From Candidatus Gastranaerophilales bacterium (GTDB lineage Bacteria > Cyanobacteriota > Vampirovibrionia > Gastranaerophilales > Gastranaerophilaceae), in NCBI GenBank assembly GCA_910587815.1, contig CAJUNK010000001.1, forward strand, positions 194,662 through 258,661: a DNA stretch of 64,000 bases, read 5' to 3'. How positions within the stretch are numbered: position 1 is the first letter of the stretch; each line of letters opens with the position of its first letter. Under the pieces are notes generated by a model. That model ran no database searches, was not told where the DNA came from, and saw only the letters and a program-made list of their open reading frames with translations. This document shows positions 14,841 through 23,943 of this stretch, in pieces. Position numbers and translations under genes: made by a program.

Positions 14841-16457
14841 CTAACAGGGTACTATCGAATTAGAAATACTTTTTGTAATACTTTTTGCACCTTGTAGCAT
14901 AAGACCGTAAAAAATACTATCTACTATTGCAACGTAGGATGCTTCAATAATGTTTTCGCTTACGCCAACTGTATCCCATTTATGGGTGCCATCAGAGCTT
15001 TCTATTGTAACGCGCACTTGGGCTGCTGTTGCATCTTTTGAATCTAAAATACGAACTTTAAAATCATCCAGTTTAAAGTTTGCAACTTCAGGGTATTTTT
15101 CAACAATTGCTTTTCTAAGAGCTTTATCCAGAGCATTTACAGGGCCATCGCCTTCTGAAACTGTGTGGATGATTTCATCTTCAATTTCAATTTTAACAGA
15201 TGCTTCACTTATTGTTTTTTGGTTATCAGATAATGTTATAGTATCGCCAATAACCCTAAAACCAAGGATGTTAAAGAAATTTGGCTGCCTATTTAAAACT
15301 TTCATACATAAAATTTCAAAACTGGCATCTGCTCCTTCAAAGGCAAAACCTTTCCATTCAAGTTTTTTAATTTCATCAATTATTTTTTTAATATCTGAAT
15401 CAATGACATTTTCTATAAACCTTAAATTATCCAGTTTTTCTTTAATTGATGCACTTCCTGCTTGGTCTGAAATTAAAAATCTGCGTACATTTCCAACTGA
15501 ATTTGGGTCAATATGCTCGTATGTTTGAGAATTTTTCCTTACTCCGCTTGCATGCACCCCTGCTTTATGCGCAAAGGCGCTTCTTCCAACGTATGGCATA
15601 GAAGAATGAAGTGATTTATTTGAAATTTCAGCAATTTGGCGTGCAGTATCAGATAATTTTGAAATATTTTCACCGATTACATCAAAATCTTTTTTTAATT
15701 GTAAATTTGGGATGATAGAACATATATTTGTGTTTCCGCATCTTTCGCCGTATCCGTTTATACAGCCTTGCACCTGGCTTGCACCTGCATCCACACTTGC
15801 TATCGAATTTGCAATAGCAAGGTCTGAATCGTTATGGGCATGGATACCAATTAAAGCCGATGGAATTAAATCTATCACAGCTTTTGTAATTTTATAAATT
15901 TCATTATTCATGCAGCCCCCGTTTGTATCGCAAAGAATTATTCTTTTTGCACCTGCCTGGTGGGCTGTTTTTGCAACAGATAAAGCGCACTTGGGGTTTG
16001 CTTTGTATCCGTCAAAAAAATGTTCGCAATCAAAGAAAACTTCCTTACCATTTTTTATAAGATAAGAAATACTTCCTTCTATCATATTTAAATTTTCTTC
16101 TAGCGTTGTATTTAGGGCTTCTGTCACCTGAAAATCCCATGATTTACCAAATATTGTAATAATTCTTGCTTTTGATTGTGCTAAAGTTTTTAATACATTA
16201 TCATCAGCTTCATTTATGTTTGGCTTTCTTGTGCAGCCGAATGCTGCGATTTGGGCATTTTTTAAATCATCATAATCAATTGCATCAAATACTTCATTAT
16301 CCACAGGATTTGCACCAGGCCAGCCTGCTTCAATATAATGCACGCCAAGATTATCAAGTTTTTTGATTATTTTTAATTTATCTGAAACGGAATAATTTAT
16401 CCCTTCTGATTGGGCACCGTCTCTTAATGTTGTATCATAGATTTCAATATGTCTCAT
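14841..16457 (-). CDS. cimA: (R)-citramalate synthase
   Basis: A 538-aa member of the isopropylmalate/citramalate synthase family of the CimA type, which condenses pyruvate and acetyl-CoA for isoleucine synthesis. The N-terminal HMGL-type barrel starts IEIYDTTLRDGAQSEGINYSVSDKLKI and contains metal ligands in GIHAHNDSDLAIANS and QVQGCINGYGERCGNTNIC. The C-terminal regulatory LeuA dimer domain covers about residues 390-520 (VKIEIEDEIIHTVSEGDGPVNALDKALRKAI). Length is normal. The upstream 147 bp separate it from a divergent hypothetical gene. No leader peptide or T-box is evident. Confidence 0.92.
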   Translation of the reverse strand: MRHIEIYDTTLRDGAQSEGINYSVSDKLKIIKKLDNLGVHYIEAGWPGANPVDNEVFDAIDYDDLKNAQIAAFGCTRKPNINEADDNVLKTLAQSKARIITIFGKSWDFQVTEALNTTLEENLNMIEGSISYLIKNGKEVFFDCEHFFDGYKANPKCALSVAKTAHQAGAKRIILCDTNGGCMNNEIYKITKAVIDLIPSALIGIHAHNDSDLAIANSIASVDAGASQVQGCINGYGERCGNTNICSIIPNLQLKKDFDVIGENISKLSDTARQIAEISNKSLHSSMPYVGRSAFAHKAGVHASGVRKNSQTYEHIDPNSVGNVRRFLISDQAGSASIKEKLDNLRFIENVIDSDIKKIIDEIKKLEWKGFAFEGADASFEILCMKVLNRQPNFFNILGFRVIGDTITLSDNQKTISEASVKIEIEDEIIHTVSEGDGPVNALDKALRKAIVEKYPEVANFKLDDFKVRILDSKDATAAQVRVTIESSDGTHKWDTVGVSENIIEASYVAIVDSIFYGLMLQGAKSITKSISNSIVPC

Positions 16458-16604
16458 AGTTAAATTTTTAACATAAAATTAAACATTTGTAAAAAAATTT
16501 CAGATTTTCAGGCAATTTTTTCTTCTAAAAATTGTTTATTAAAATATAAGAAGTGTTTTTAAAAAACAATGTGTGGAAGAATTTAATAGGTTAGAAAAGT
16601 AAAG

Positions 16605-17087
16605 ATGGGTTTAAAAAATTATTTTGAACGTGTGTTTAAGAATTTAACTGCATTAGAAAATAAAATGCAAACAGGCTTTAGATTTTCGCAAAGTGAAATT
16701 AATGAAATTATTTCAACAAGCAGAAAAGAAAATTTGCAATTTTTTGAAAGCTTAGCAAGGATGCCTGAGCTTACTGCATTTGATGTAAGTTATCTAATGT
16801 CGTCAACTTATCTTACAATAGAAAAGATTGAAATATTTAAAAAAGCATCTTCACTTTATAAAGAGGATGAATTTAAAGCCCAAGGGCAGACATTTTCTGA
16901 TTTCGTGTTTAGAATAGGTGCAAATATTGATAATTTAAATATGGAAAATTTAGAAGTATTTAAAGACTTGGTTCAATGCAAAAATGAACTTTATGATTTT
17001 ACAAAAGCTTTGCAAAATCCTATAAAATACAAACATTCAAAAAGGAAAGAATTAAGTTTTGCCTTTCAAAATGTGTTTGTAGATTAA
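16605..17087 (+). CDS. Hypothetical protein, 160 aa
   Basis: A soluble, helix-rich protein (MGLKNYFERVFKNLTALENKMQ...) with no recognised domain. It lacks a signal peptide and membrane segment. It diverges from cimA, has a weak AAAGTAAAG upstream of the ATG, and converges with the 42-aa membrane peptide gene, 1 bp apart. No function can be assigned. Confidence 0.65.
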   Translation: MGLKNYFERVFKNLTALENKMQTGFRFSQSEINEIISTSRKENLQFFESLARMPELTAFDVSYLMSSTYLTIEKIEIFKKASSLYKEDEFKAQGQTFSDFVFRIGANIDNLNMENLEVFKDLVQCKNELYDFTKALQNPIKYKHSKRKELSFAFQNVFVD

Positions 17088-17088
17088 A

Positions 17089-17217
17089 TTATTTGTGCTT
17101 GTCAGCTTTAGGTTCTGCGGGGGGAGTCAAAAGGTGAGCAACATAGGGTATCATAATAAGCAGTCCGACTGCCGCAATTCCTTCTGCTATATAGCATAAT
17201 AAATCAATTGTATTCAT
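17089..17217 (-). CDS. Small membrane protein, 42 aa
   Basis: The minus strand encodes MNTIDLLCYIAEGIAAVGLL, then IMIPYVAHLLTPPAEPKADKHK: one transmembrane helix and a Pro/Lys-rich cytoplasmic-type tail. The ATG overlaps the stop codon of the upstream 80-aa gene as ATGA, the hallmark of translational coupling, which strongly supports it as real despite its size. No family is recognised. Together with the 80-aa protein it may form a small two-component membrane unit. Confidence 0.6.
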   Translation of the reverse strand: MNTIDLLCYIAEGIAAVGLLIMIPYVAHLLTPPAEPKADKHK

Positions 17218-17456
17218 CTTATTTTCCTTTGTTTATAAAGATATTCGTTAAGTTCAATATTGTTTTTCTTGAAACTGTTTACAAAAACTGCAAGAAAGAA
17301 AAAACCTATTACGATAAAAAAGAATTTCCAAAATGAATTTTGGACAAAAAATAGTCCGACAATTCCGCCTGATAATACGGTTATTAGAGTTGTGAGTAAT
17401 TGTCTTAATAAAAAACAATTTTGAACCTTATATTCTTCAATTTTATCTTGTTCCAT
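17214..17456 (-). CDS. Small two-helix membrane protein, 80 aa
   Basis: The 80-residue product has two predicted membrane helices (LLRQLLTTLITVLSGGIVGLFF and FWKFFFIVIGFFFLAVFV), with charged N- and C-termini. No family is recognised. An extended -10 box TGGTATAAT lies 7 nt before the ATG, implying a very short leader. It is followed with ATGA overlap by the 42-aa membrane protein. It diverges from the glycosylase gene and shares the CACATTTTGTATA motif region with it. Confidence 0.6.
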   Translation of the reverse strand: MEQDKIEEYKVQNCFLLRQLLTTLITVLSGGIVGLFFVQNSFWKFFFIVIGFFFLAVFVNSFKKNNIELNEYLYKQRKIR

Positions 17457-17513
17457 AGCAGGTATTATACCACATTTTGTATAGTATTAATATGTTTTTG
17501 TTATGATTTTGGT

Positions 17514-18026
17514 ATGAGTGAGTGCAAAAGTTTTAGTGCAAAAGTTAATAATAATTCAAAAATTTTAATATTAGGTTCTATGCCTGGTGAAAAATCTTTA
17601 ATGGAAACACAGTATTATGCGCATCCATATAACAGATTTTGGAAAATTATGGGGATTTTATGCAAAGAAGATAATATGGTAGCATTTTCTTATGAAGATA
17701 GGATTAATGTGCTTTTAAGATGCGGGTTTGCACTTTGGGATGTAATTGGAAAATGCAGGCGTGATGGAAGCCTTGATAGTGCGATAAAAGATGAGATGCC
17801 AAATGATATCAAAGGATTATTGAAAAAATATCCCAATATTAAAATAATTTGTCTGAATGGGAACAAGGCATTTTCTTCTTTTAAGAAATATTTTCCTGAA
17901 ATTTTAGAGGATAAAAAATATTCTGTGCATGGTCTACCATCCACAAGCCCTGCTAATGCGCGTTATAGAATGGATGATTTATTAAAATGCTGGGGCAAGG
18001 TGATTATAAGTGCTCCAAAATTCTGA
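17514..18026 (+). CDS. DNA-deoxyinosine glycosylase (UDG superfamily)
   Basis: About 170 aa from the ATG at 17514 (MSECKSFSAKVNNN); the upstream in-frame hydrophobic stretch looks like untranslated promoter DNA. The uracil-DNA-glycosylase fold shows as ILILGSMPGEKSLMETQYYAHPYNRFWKIM (motif 1) and HGLPSTSPANARYRMDDLLKCW (motif 2). The spacing GSMPG...YYAHPYNRFW is typical of hypoxanthine/deoxyinosine glycosylases, which remove deaminated adenine. It converges with the next gene, overlapping by 23 bp. Confidence 0.82.
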   Translation: MSECKSFSAKVNNNSKILILGSMPGEKSLMETQYYAHPYNRFWKIMGILCKEDNMVAFSYEDRINVLLRCGFALWDVIGKCRRDGSLDSAIKDEMPNDIKGLLKKYPNIKIICLNGNKAFSSFKKYFPEILEDKKYSVHGLPSTSPANARYRMDDLLKCWGKVIISAPKF

Positions 18027-18570
18027 AAAATTCAAATATTGCACTATTGCATTCTTGATTATAAGCTTTTAAGGCTATTTGTTCTTTTGAATTATTTAAG
18101 CCAAGCGTTAATATTTTTTTAGGGTCATATTTCATTGCATATTCTGAAAATGAATACGGTTCATAAACATCAAGTGTTACACCGTTTTTAAATTCGCAAA
18201 AAGCACTGCCTATTGTTTTTGAAGTTTTTGCCACATTTTTATCTGCAATTTGTTGTTCTAAGTATTTTTTAATATTTTTCACACATTCCAGTGTTGCTTT
18301 TTGGGTATCAACGGATGAATTAAACTGAAGCGCTTGGTCTGCTTGGGATTTTCCTATAAAACCAAGAACAGGCTTTTTAAAATCGCTTGTACTTTTATAT
18401 ATGGGAATATTATCTGTGCCTACAATTTCTAAAAATTTTTCATTGATTTTTTGAGCGGCTTTTTGGGTGGTTTTTTCAAATGTATCGCTCATTGTTCCTG
18501 TTTGAAGTTTTTTAGCTGCGGGTTTTGAAATTTTGGTTGTGACGGTTTGTCCTAATTTTGAAATATTCAT
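18004..18570 (-). CDS. Hypothetical protein, 188 aa
   Basis: Starts MNISKLGQTVTTKISKPAAK after AAAGAAAGAAAA. The N-terminal 45 residues are Lys/Thr/Ala-rich and likely disordered; the rest (about 50-188) looks like a compact alpha/beta domain. No domain recognised, no signal peptide. The MxIS-type N-terminus resembles that of the kinase-like protein at 52368 (MSISVVNSRV), a style shared by several hypothetical proteins in this window. Confidence 0.65.
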   Translation of the reverse strand: MNISKLGQTVTTKISKPAAKKLQTGTMSDTFEKTTQKAAQKINEKFLEIVGTDNIPIYKSTSDFKKPVLGFIGKSQADQALQFNSSVDTQKATLECVKNIKKYLEQQIADKNVAKTSKTIGSAFCEFKNGVTLDVYEPYSFSEYAMKYDPKKILTLGLNNSKEQIALKAYNQECNSAIFEFFRILEHL

Positions 18571-18730
18571 TTTTTCTTTCTTTGTCGCGGTTTTATTTTA
18601 TATAAAACGCAAATTTTAAAATTATTGTCTTTTGTTAATTTAATTTCTTATTTAGCATATATTGACATGAGGGTATGTTATTGTTATTGTTAAATAGTTG
18701 AAAATTTAATAATTTGATTTAGAAATTTTT

Positions 18731-18795
18731 CGAGACGTAGCGCCTTTGAAATGAAAGCTTTCAAACAAAATAAGGTAGCTTGCTACCAAACTGCG
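18731..18795. repeat. tRNA-Pro 5'-end fragments
   Basis: CGAGACGTAGCGC (18731-18743) matches the tRNA 5' end CGGGACGTAGCGC at 12 of 13 bases, exactly 100 bp upstream of it. CTACCAAACTGCG (18783-18795) is the perfect reverse complement of the D-arm (18841-18853). They look like decayed or rearranged tRNA copies. The surrounding 18571-18830 gap shows no gene. Confidence 0.5.
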
Positions 18796-18830
18796 TTTTG
18801 AATAATTTGAAAATTGAATAGATTTTATTT

Positions 18831-18904
18831 CGGGACGTAGCGCAGTTTGGTAGCGCACCTCGCTTGGGACGAGGGGGTCGCAGGTTCAAATCCTGTCGTC
18901 CCGA
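18831..18904 (+). tRNA. tRNA-Pro (anticodon UGG)
   Basis: A 74-nt cloverleaf. Acceptor CGGGACG/CGTCCCG with discriminator A; D-arm GCGCAGTTTGGTAGCGC; anticodon stem CCTCG/CGAGG around loop CTTGGGA with anticodon TGG; T-arm GCAGGTTCAAATCCTGT. No CCA is encoded. It is followed by T-rich sequence and then by duplicated fragments of its own 3' end. Confidence 0.95.
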
Positions 18905-19222
18905 ATTTTTTATGGGACAAAAATAACTACAGGATTTGAACCGTTTGCAAAGTCTTACATTTTCTTCACAAGGGTCCAGAAAAGTCCTTATCGTCCCGAA
19001 TTTTTTGTGTTTTTCCTGCGACCCTGTGGGGTCTCTTATTTAACTTCGCGCAAGGCGCTCAGTGGCAAATCCTGCCCCAACCGAATTTTTTATGGGACAA
19101 AAATAACTACAGGATTTGAACCGTTTGCAAAGTCTTACATTTTCTTCACAAGGGTCCAGAAAAGTCCTTATCGTCCCGAATTTTTTGTGTTTTTCCTGCG
19201 ACCCTGTGGGGTCTCTTATTTA
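18901..19222. repeat. Tandem 180-bp duplication with tRNA 3'-end copies
   Basis: The first 142 bp (18901-19042) are repeated exactly at 19081-19222, a 180-bp period. Each unit contains TCGTCCCGAATTTTTT, the tRNA-Pro 3' end plus flank (at 18896, 18991 and 19171), an inverted T-arm copy (AGGATTTGAACC), and a GACCC/GGGTC hairpin. Repeated tRNA 3' ends are typical footprints of site-specific integration and excision at tRNA genes. No integrase is present in the window. The remaining 150 bp to 19374 are AT-rich promoter-like sequence. Confidence 0.65.
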
Positions 19223-19374
19223 GCTTTGTGCAAATACTTTATGATATTTGGCCAGTTTATTACTCTATTTATATGATTTTACATAGAAACATTAAGCTTT
19301 TTAAAGTTTTTCTTAAAATTTGTATTATAATTTATAATTAGGTTACAATGTTTTATCATTAATAGTATGGATAA

Positions 19375-20325
19375 ATGGGCTTAAAACTGTTTGGAAAAAT
19401 TGCTTCAGCTACAATAAAAGACAGTATATTTTGTCTATGTTTACTGTTTTTGTGTTTTAATCCGTATGCTTCAATTCCTGATAGATGGAAAATAAGTATA
19501 ATATTTACATCTTTTGTTTTGTATCTTATGGTGCCAAGAATTATAAGATGCTATTTGGATAAAACTGCTTTTGATGAATTTGATATAATAAAAACTTTAG
19601 AACAAAAAGATGCATTTGTGGCTACTTTATTTCATGATTTGAAAACACCTATTTTGTCACAAATAACAAGTTTACAAATGTTATCTGGTGGTGATTTTGG
19701 CGAATTAAATAATGGGCAAAAGGATATTGTAAAGGCGATTTTAAATTCATGTATTTATATGAAAGAGATGGTTTTTACTTTGCTTGCCACATACAAATAT
19801 AATAATGGTGCAATTAAATTTGTATACAGTGAATTTGATGTGGTGGAACTTGTTTATAACTGTATCAATGAAATCAATGGCCTTGCAATGGAAAGAGGTA
19901 TTAAGTTTTCTGTTGATATTAAGGATATGAACTCTCATAATATTTATGCTGATTGCATACAAATAAAAAGAGTTATCATGAATTTGCTTTCTAATGCTGT
20001 AAATTATGCATATAAAAATACAACTGTAAAAATAAGTTTGGTTAATAACAAAGGGTATTTCAGATGTTATGTTGAAAATGCGGGTGCAAATATTCCTGAT
20101 GAAATCTTGAAATTATTATTCCAAAAATATTCCAGCCATTCTTCAAAATCAATGAAAGCAGGAATTGGCCTTGGATTATATTTATCAAAGAGAATAATTA
20201 TGGCACATGGCGGATATATAAAAGCTGATAGTGAAGAATATGAAAGAAATGTATTTAGTTTCTATATTCCATCTGTTAAGCTGAATAGTATAAAAGATAA
20301 AAATTATGGTAAAGTAACCTTTTAA
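19375..20325 (+). CDS. Membrane sensor histidine kinase
   Basis: A 316-aa protein with two N-terminal membrane helices (about 12-32 and 38-60) and no sizeable periplasmic loop. A HisKA domain has the phospho-acceptor His in ATLFHDLKTPILSQ. The HATPase domain has the N box NLLSNAVNYA and G2 AGIGLGLYLSKRIIMAHGG; the G1 region is altered (ENAGANIPDE instead of the usual DxGxG). It is paralogous to the kinase at 13286. No response regulator is adjacent, so its partner is elsewhere. A bidirectional terminator lies 84 bp downstream. Confidence 0.85.
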   Translation: MGLKLFGKIASATIKDSIFCLCLLFLCFNPYASIPDRWKISIIFTSFVLYLMVPRIIRCYLDKTAFDEFDIIKTLEQKDAFVATLFHDLKTPILSQITSLQMLSGGDFGELNNGQKDIVKAILNSCIYMKEMVFTLLATYKYNNGAIKFVYSEFDVVELVYNCINEINGLAMERGIKFSVDIKDMNSHNIYADCIQIKRVIMNLLSNAVNYAYKNTTVKISLVNNKGYFRCYVENAGANIPDEILKLLFQKYSSHSSKSMKAGIGLGLYLSKRIIMAHGGYIKADSEEYERNVFSFYIPSVKLNSIKDKNYGKVTF

Positions 20326-20408
20326 AATTAAATAACTATTATAATTTGAATTAATATTATAATTAGTGTTATAATACATATTAGGAAAATACTTGCATGG
20401 TGGATTAA

Positions 20409-20434
20409 AAAATACGGTCATTCGACCGTATTTT
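20409..20434. terminator. Bidirectional terminator
   Basis: AAAATACGGTC (20409-20419) and GACCGTATTTT (20424-20434) form a perfect 11-bp stem with an ATTC loop and A/T tracts on both sides. It serves both the rightward kinase and the leftward glycan operon. Confidence 0.85.
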
Positions 20435-20442
20435 AATATCTT

Positions 20443-23109
20443 TTATTGATGCTTTACAGTTGGTTCTTCTTTTTTAAATTGCATTTCATAAAGTGTTTTA
20501 TAGTGCCCATTTTCAATTTTTAATAATTCTTCATGTTTACCTATTTCTACTAATTTGCCTTCATTTATAACTGCAATTCTATCGGCATTTTTGATTGTAG
20601 ATAATCTGTGTGCAATGATAAACACTGTTCTATTTTGCATAAGGTTATTCATAGCTTTTTGAACAATGGCTTCTGATTCATTATCAAGTGCGCTTGTTGC
20701 TTCATCTAAAATAACAATTGGTGCATTTCTAAGTATTGCACGGGCAATTGCAACTCTTTGTCTTTGACCTCCGGATAAAGTTAGGCCACGTTCGCCAAGT
20801 TTTGTTTCCAGGCCTTCAGGCAGCTCTTGAATTATATCTTCTAAATGTGCTGCTTTAATAGCTTCCATCAATTCTTCAGTTGTTGCATCGGGGTTGCCCA
20901 TCATAATATTTTCTTTGATGCTTCCAGAAAACAAGAAATTATCCTGAAAAACCATTGAAATGTTGTTTCTTAAACTTTTAAGGGAATATTTTTTGATATC
21001 AATGCTATCAAATTCAATAGAGCCTGATTTTATGTCATAAAATCTTGGTAAAAGACTAACCAAAGTAGATTTTCCGCCACCAGAATTACCAACTATTGCT
21101 AGAGTTTCATTCTTTTTGATTTTTAAATTTATATTTTTTAATACAGGAATATTTGGTGTATATTCAAAGGTGACATCTTTAAAATCAATATGGTTGTTTA
21201 GTCCTTTTAATTCAAGAGGGTTTTTGCAATCTTGTATTGCAGGTTCTAAATCAAATAATTCAAAAACACGGCCCATTGCAACAAATATATTTTGAATACT
21301 TGTTAAGGTGTTTCCTAAAGTTTTAACGGGCTTGTATAAAAGCAAAAGCGAAGTTACAAAAGATGCAAAGGCCCCTGGTGTCATTTGTCCTGTGTTAATT
21401 AAATAAGTTCCAACTCCTAAAACCGCAGCTATTCCAAATGATGCTATTTGATACATCATAGGGCTCATCCATCCTGCCCTTTTGTATAAAGATATTCCAA
21501 TATTGTAGCTATTCCAGATTTGTTTTTGGAAATATTCATTTTGCCTGTCTTGCAAACCATAAGCAGCCATAACTTTATTGCCGGAGTATGTTTCATTAAT
21601 ATTTGTTGTAATTTTTCCGCTGATTACCATATTTTTATTTGAAGTTTCTTTGATTCTGTTTCTAATTAGAATTACAGGAACAAATGCGATTAGAAGCACT
21701 AAAATACCAATGAATGCTAATTTCCAAGAACTGTACACCATAACAGCAATTAAACCTAGCGCGCTGCAAAGGCTTGTTGTAATGGTTTTAATATTTTCAA
21801 TTATGCCTGCCGATGCTGTTCCAGGATCGCCCATGTATCTTGAAATTACAATGCCCGAAGAATTATCGTCAAAAAATTGCGGATGCATGTGGATTAATCT
21901 TTTAAATAAATCAAATTTAACATCATTTGTTATCCTTTGGCTTGTCCAGGTTGAAAAATAGCCGTTCAAATATCTTAAAACGCCTTGGAGTGCTGCAAAA
22001 AGGACAATGCCGATTGGTATTATGAAGGCCATTTTTATACTTGAGATGTTTAAATTTATTCCATAAAAACTATATGCAAATTCCTTGTTGCCAATAACAT
22101 AATCCATATAAGGTTTTAGGGCTAGTGCGGTAACGCCATCCAAAAGTCCCAAAGGAATTGCAATTAAAAAACCGATTAAAATTCTAAACCAATAAGGTTT
22201 AATGTATGGAAATATTCTCGATAAAAGCCAGGTGTATTTAAAAGAATTTTTGGCAGAGCTTGTTGAAAGCTTATATTTATTTAATTTTCTATATTCTTTG
22301 ATTTCATTGTAAATTGGGGTTTTTTCGGCATATTCCCACCAAAGGTTAAGATAAGAATTTTTACAAGGCTCATTTCCTAATGGTTTTGGACCAATGAAAG
22401 TTATAATTTTTGGGGTTTCAATATGGGATAAGAACAACTTATATTTATTTTTTGTTTCTTTAGAACAATTAAGTTTTTTATTTTTTCTATACCAATCTTC
22501 AGTATAATTCCATTCATAGTCAATTTGCTTATAGGTTAGAATCTTATTACTAATGTATAAATCATCTAAAATGTTTTCGTGTGAACTTTTTAGATACTCA
22601 TTGAATTTTTCAAAAATATTTAACTTTCTATATTGATTTAAATTAATCAATTGTACATTATTGTTGGCAATAAAATTTCCATTTTCATAATTTTCTATAG
22701 ATTCTGCAAATGAATACTCGCAAGCAGCTGCACAATAATCCTCTAAATCTGTGTCATAAAATTTTTCAATATTTGAGTCAACAATGCAAAATTCATTTAA
22801 ATAAAGAATTTTATCTTCATTGATTAAATTTCCAAATTCAAATACATAAAGCCTGTTTGTAAATAATAAATGTTGTTTTAGATATTGGTATTTATCAAAG
22901 TTAATTTTAACTACATTAAAAGTTGCATTTGGTTGTTTATCTATAAACTTTTCAATCGCTGACAAATATTCATTTTCAAATGAGCTGTCTATGGCTAAAT
23001 AAAAATCAAACATAACGTTTTTATTGTTACATAATAAACTTTGCATAGATACAATGTTTAATAGATATGTATCATTGATTGGTGTATATGCAATATTAAT
23101 TTTTTTCAT
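20443..23109 (-). CDS. Fusion: degenerate GT8 glycosyltransferase domain + MsbA-like ABC exporter
   Basis: About 888 aa (an alternative start five codons upstream lies at 23124). Residues 1-275 have the GT8 fold pattern but the catalytic motifs are broken. The DxD segment reads KILYLNEFCIVDSN instead of YLDCDIIV, the FNAG motif reads IANNNVQLINL, and the HYxG..KPW motif reads ITFIGPKPLG. From about 305 there is a six-helix type IV ABC exporter domain. The ATPase follows with Walker A GNSGGGKSTL, signature LSGGQRQRV, Walker B IVILDEATSALD and H-loop IIAHRLSTI. It is the last gene of the glycan operon and probably flips the lipid-linked glycan. The GT8 part may now only bind the substrate. Confidence 0.85.
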   Translation of the reverse strand: MKKINIAYTPINDTYLLNIVSMQSLLCNNKNVMFDFYLAIDSSFENEYLSAIEKFIDKQPNATFNVVKINFDKYQYLKQHLLFTNRLYVFEFGNLINEDKILYLNEFCIVDSNIEKFYDTDLEDYCAAACEYSFAESIENYENGNFIANNNVQLINLNQYRKLNIFEKFNEYLKSSHENILDDLYISNKILTYKQIDYEWNYTEDWYRKNKKLNCSKETKNKYKLFLSHIETPKIITFIGPKPLGNEPCKNSYLNLWWEYAEKTPIYNEIKEYRKLNKYKLSTSSAKNSFKYTWLLSRIFPYIKPYWFRILIGFLIAIPLGLLDGVTALALKPYMDYVIGNKEFAYSFYGINLNISSIKMAFIIPIGIVLFAALQGVLRYLNGYFSTWTSQRITNDVKFDLFKRLIHMHPQFFDDNSSGIVISRYMGDPGTASAGIIENIKTITTSLCSALGLIAVMVYSSWKLAFIGILVLLIAFVPVILIRNRIKETSNKNMVISGKITTNINETYSGNKVMAAYGLQDRQNEYFQKQIWNSYNIGISLYKRAGWMSPMMYQIASFGIAAVLGVGTYLINTGQMTPGAFASFVTSLLLLYKPVKTLGNTLTSIQNIFVAMGRVFELFDLEPAIQDCKNPLELKGLNNHIDFKDVTFEYTPNIPVLKNINLKIKKNETLAIVGNSGGGKSTLVSLLPRFYDIKSGSIEFDSIDIKKYSLKSLRNNISMVFQDNFLFSGSIKENIMMGNPDATTEELMEAIKAAHLEDIIQELPEGLETKLGERGLTLSGGQRQRVAIARAILRNAPIVILDEATSALDNESEAIVQKAMNNLMQNRTVFIIAHRLSTIKNADRIAVINEGKLVEIGKHEELLKIENGHYKTLYEMQFKKEEPTVKHQ

Positions 23110-23184
23110 ATTTGCGACTTTCATATACGCTTATTAATAGCGGGTTGCAGCTTTTCTTGCGTTTTTATAATGGCGATTGAATTT

Positions 23185-23901
23185 TTATAAATTTTTATTA
23201 AATTTAAATTTTAATCCGCATAAAGTTATAACTTTATGCTTTTTGTTTTCTTGATATTCATTTTTAACTGAAAAAATATTTTGTAAAAATGTTGGTTTTA
23301 CTTCAAGCTTGTCTAAGCGAGAATTAATTTTATCTATATCTTTATAAACAGCTTCTTCTGTTATTTTATAATAATTCGCCATAAGTTTTCCATCAACAGG
23401 AAATGTTAAAATTGCAGAAAGCCATTCATAACGCCCTCTTAGGATTGTTTGGGTTTTAAAATACTTGTTAAATAATTCATAGTACCAAAATATTGGCTTA
23501 ACGGTGCAATGAGCATTTTCCCCGTTTGGCAAATGAAACACAGCCAATGCATGGTGCAAACCAAAGTACACATTTTGTGAAATAGATGAGATTTTTTTTA
23601 CCACATCTTCAATTTCATCTTCAGGAATATGTTCCAATACATCAAAATTAATTACCAAGTCAACTTTATGAATTGGTAAAAAATCTTTGCCTTCAATGGC
23701 AGGGTCGTATCCATATATATCAATATTTGGATATATTTTTTTTAATTCTTCGATTCTGCCGCCTTTTCCGCATCCATAATCAAGAATTGTTTTTGGTTTT
23801 AAAAAATCAATAACTAAGCACAGCTCTTCTAAAAAATCTTTAGAATTGCCATAATCCTTTTCTTGTTTATGCAATTGTTTGTATTGTTCTATATTTTTCA
23901 T
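23185..23901 (-). CDS. SAM-dependent methyltransferase of the glycan operon
   Basis: A 238-aa class I methyltransferase. Motif I is TILDYGCGKGGRIEEL (about residues 38-53), followed by IYGYDPAI and the post-motif DLVINFDVLEHIPEDEIEDV. The C-terminal 35 residues (LQNIFSVKNEYQENKKHKVITLCGLKFKF) form a tail module also seen, varied, in neighbouring glycosyltransferases and in the 49-aa gene just upstream. It probably methylates a sugar or lipid carrier; the substrate is unknown. Confidence 0.8.
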   Translation of the reverse strand: MKNIEQYKQLHKQEKDYGNSKDFLEELCLVIDFLKPKTILDYGCGKGGRIEELKKIYPNIDIYGYDPAIEGKDFLPIHKVDLVINFDVLEHIPEDEIEDVVKKISSISQNVYFGLHHALAVFHLPNGENAHCTVKPIFWYYELFNKYFKTQTILRGRYEWLSAILTFPVDGKLMANYYKITEEAVYKDIDKINSRLDKLEVKPTFLQNIFSVKNEYQENKKHKVITLCGLKFKFNKNL

Positions 23902-23943
23902 TTTGAACTCCTATTTTCTGTTTTACGCATGGCAATAAAATTT

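Noticed and set aside
19007..19276. 89-codon frame after tRNA-Pro
   Set aside because: It runs through the duplicated tRNA debris and repeats itself because of the tandem duplication; no ribosome-binding site.
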